A DNA stretch of 64,000 nucleotides from Agrocybe praecox. Taxonomy: Eukaryota; Basidiomycota; Agaricomycetes; Agaricales; Agrocybaceae. The stretch lies in the NCBI GenBank assembly GCA_964017145.1, contig OZ024847.1, positions 434,001 through 498,000 on the forward strand, in the 5' to 3' direction. Position 1 is the first letter of the stretch, and the number at the start of each line of letters is the position of its first letter. Of the stretch, positions 62,869-64,000 are shown piece by piece. Both the position numbers and the translations under genes were made by a program. Under the pieces are notes generated by a model. That model had not been told where the DNA came from, did no database searches, and saw only the letters and a list, made by a program, of their open reading frames with translations.

Positions 62869-63388
62869 TTTCGAGCGGGAGCTGCCCAAATTACTAGGCG
62901 GAGGAAATGAGTGTTCACTGAAAAGTTTTATCAACTCATTTTGCCTAATTAGTATTAGTAAACCCTACGCGGGCGCGTGCACTGCGCATGACGGTAAATG
63001 AGACGCGTCCCGACGTGATCACGCTCCCCAACTTTTTTGAATGTACTATATATATTTCATGAAGTCAATGATTCTCTCCATGAATCCAAGATATGATGTA
63101 AACGGTAAATGGAACACAAGCTCATACAGGGTTCAACCTTTCGACTTTATAAATTCGTGACAGTCAACTCAAACCCCACATTAGCTTTCTGATTCAAGTT
63201 ATACATGCATAGGAGTGTACTCAAGTCATTAAAGCAAAAAGGCTAACTGATACTAGGCAAATGCAACTAATAGAAAGCCATCAGGGTGAACATCTAAAAT
63301 GAACATTTGAGACGCCCAATCTAAATAGATAATGAGTAAGTATCAGGCGCGTAAAACGTACTTATCATGAGTACATACCTCTTACTTT
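62869..63388. other. Intergenic, nothing recognised
   Basis: Between the ubiquitin-like gene start and the stop of the small secreted protein. Confidence 0.4.
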
Positions 63389-63882
63389 TCAAGCACTGGA
63401 CTTGGGGCGAATGGGAACATCGCAAAGAACATCTTTCATTAATTCCTCAGGGCAAAGTTTATCGGGATTGCCATTTACGGCCAATTCTCCAGTCTATATA
63501 AATGAAAGATGAATAGAGCATAAATGTATGCGAGTAGCAGCAAACGCACTTTAGTGTTGTATAAACAGTTCGTTTGCTTATTAGCGTCATCTATTTCTGT
63601 GTAGCTGTGAACAGTATAAACCAAAACTCGACGATGAAGAAACAATGACAAGACATACTAGCACTCCGTGATGAGGGGAACTTGGAGCGGGTCTGCGTCA
63701 TTAGCCTCGACAAGCGAGAACGCAGAAGGCTGCTCTGATTCGAAGTCGAAGAGAACGGGCCAGCATCTCGAACAGATCTGCTCGGGCTTGACGTCCTTGG
63801 GGCTGGCAGGCGTGATAGCTGCGAGGACAGAGGATGCCAGGCAGGTCACGAAGAAAGTAGCGAAGAACTTGGAGGAGAACAT
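63389..63882 (-). CDS. Small secreted cysteine-containing protein, 127 aa
   Basis: Exons on the minus strand: 63882-63659, 63604-63550 and 63493-63389, total 384 nt. A clear signal peptide (MFSSKFFATFFVTCLASSVLA) is followed by a mature part with six cysteines in ICSRCW, ITEC, TNCLY, LCPEEL and VLCDVP, ending IRPKSSA. No family was recognised. Size, signal and an even cysteine number fit the small secreted proteins that fungi use at surfaces or as effectors, but that role is inference. A TATA box lies 65-72 bp upstream. Confidence 0.75.
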
Positions 63883-63946
63883 GGCGAAGTCGTGAATCGA
63901 GAGAAAGATGAACGTCGAATGAAGGTCGTATCAGTTGGAGTTGCCC

Positions 63947-63954
63947 AATTTATA
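63947..63954 (-). promoter_or_regulatory. TATA box of the small secreted protein gene
   Basis: TATAAATT on the minus strand, 65-72 bp upstream of the ATG at 63882. Confidence 0.5.
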
Positions 63955-64000
63955 GGTGCTCCGAGTTCGGTCGTCGGAGCTTCTCCAGGGGCGTTTACCG

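Overview
The window looks like a gene-dense stretch of a mushroom-forming basidiomycete (Agaricomycetes, probably Agaricales). The evidence is the many 45-60 nt GT-AG introns, and gene families typical of that group: a class I hydrophobin, a fruit-body-specific-protein-A-like secreted protein, a DUF6534-type membrane protein, F-box proteins of the agaric type and an expanded multi-pass membrane family. No RNA genes, CRISPR arrays or prokaryotic features were recognised. All exon structures are hand-made from reading frame, splice sites and paralogue comparison; summed exon lengths are multiples of three wherever they were worked out in full.

Layout. 1-1.9 kb: 3' part of a flavin monooxygenase and a convergent orphan gene. 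3.2-8.0 kb: an intact 11-exon F-box gene, a TIR element, and a 5'-truncated-type F-box pseudogene. 8.6-17.6 kb: three copies of a multi-pass membrane protein family (the second frameshifted) around the deubiquitinase UBP14/isopeptidase T, with a solo LTR next to copy 1. 17.8-23.3 kb: two tandem aldehyde dehydrogenases. 23.3-26.4 kb: gene-free DNA holding a 1.4 kb TIR element. 26.4-29.3 kb: an enoyl-reductase-like MDR enzyme and the fourth membrane family copy. 29.7-33.5 kb: housekeeping genes for the Hsp70-like Ssz1 and retromer VPS29. 34.8-36.5 kb: a BBE-type FAD oxidase. 38.2-39.2 kb: a second copy of the 6-kb TIR element family. 39.3-41.5 kb: a cytochrome P450. 42.9-45.2 kb: a many-exon DUF6534-type membrane protein. 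45.7-52.5 kb: two GH47 alpha-mannosidases flanking a LINE fragment. 52.5-56.6 kb: gene-poor. 56.7-63.9 kb: secreted fbsA-like protein, hydrophobin, a decayed gene, a ubiquitin-like-domain protein and a small cysteine-containing secreted protein.

Taken together, the region mixes core functions (ubiquitin recycling, ribosome-associated folding, retromer, N-glycan trimming) with oxidative metabolism (FMO, two ALDHs, MDR enzyme, FAD oxidase, P450) and cell-surface or fruiting proteins. The oxidative genes are scattered among housekeeping genes and I see no core biosynthetic enzyme, so they do not form a convincing secondary-metabolite cluster. The most informative observations are structural: a two-copy TIR family with TA duplications, a separate 1.4 kb element with perfect 36-bp termini, a solo LTR with an intact target duplication beside a promoter, and several duplicated families with one dead copy each.
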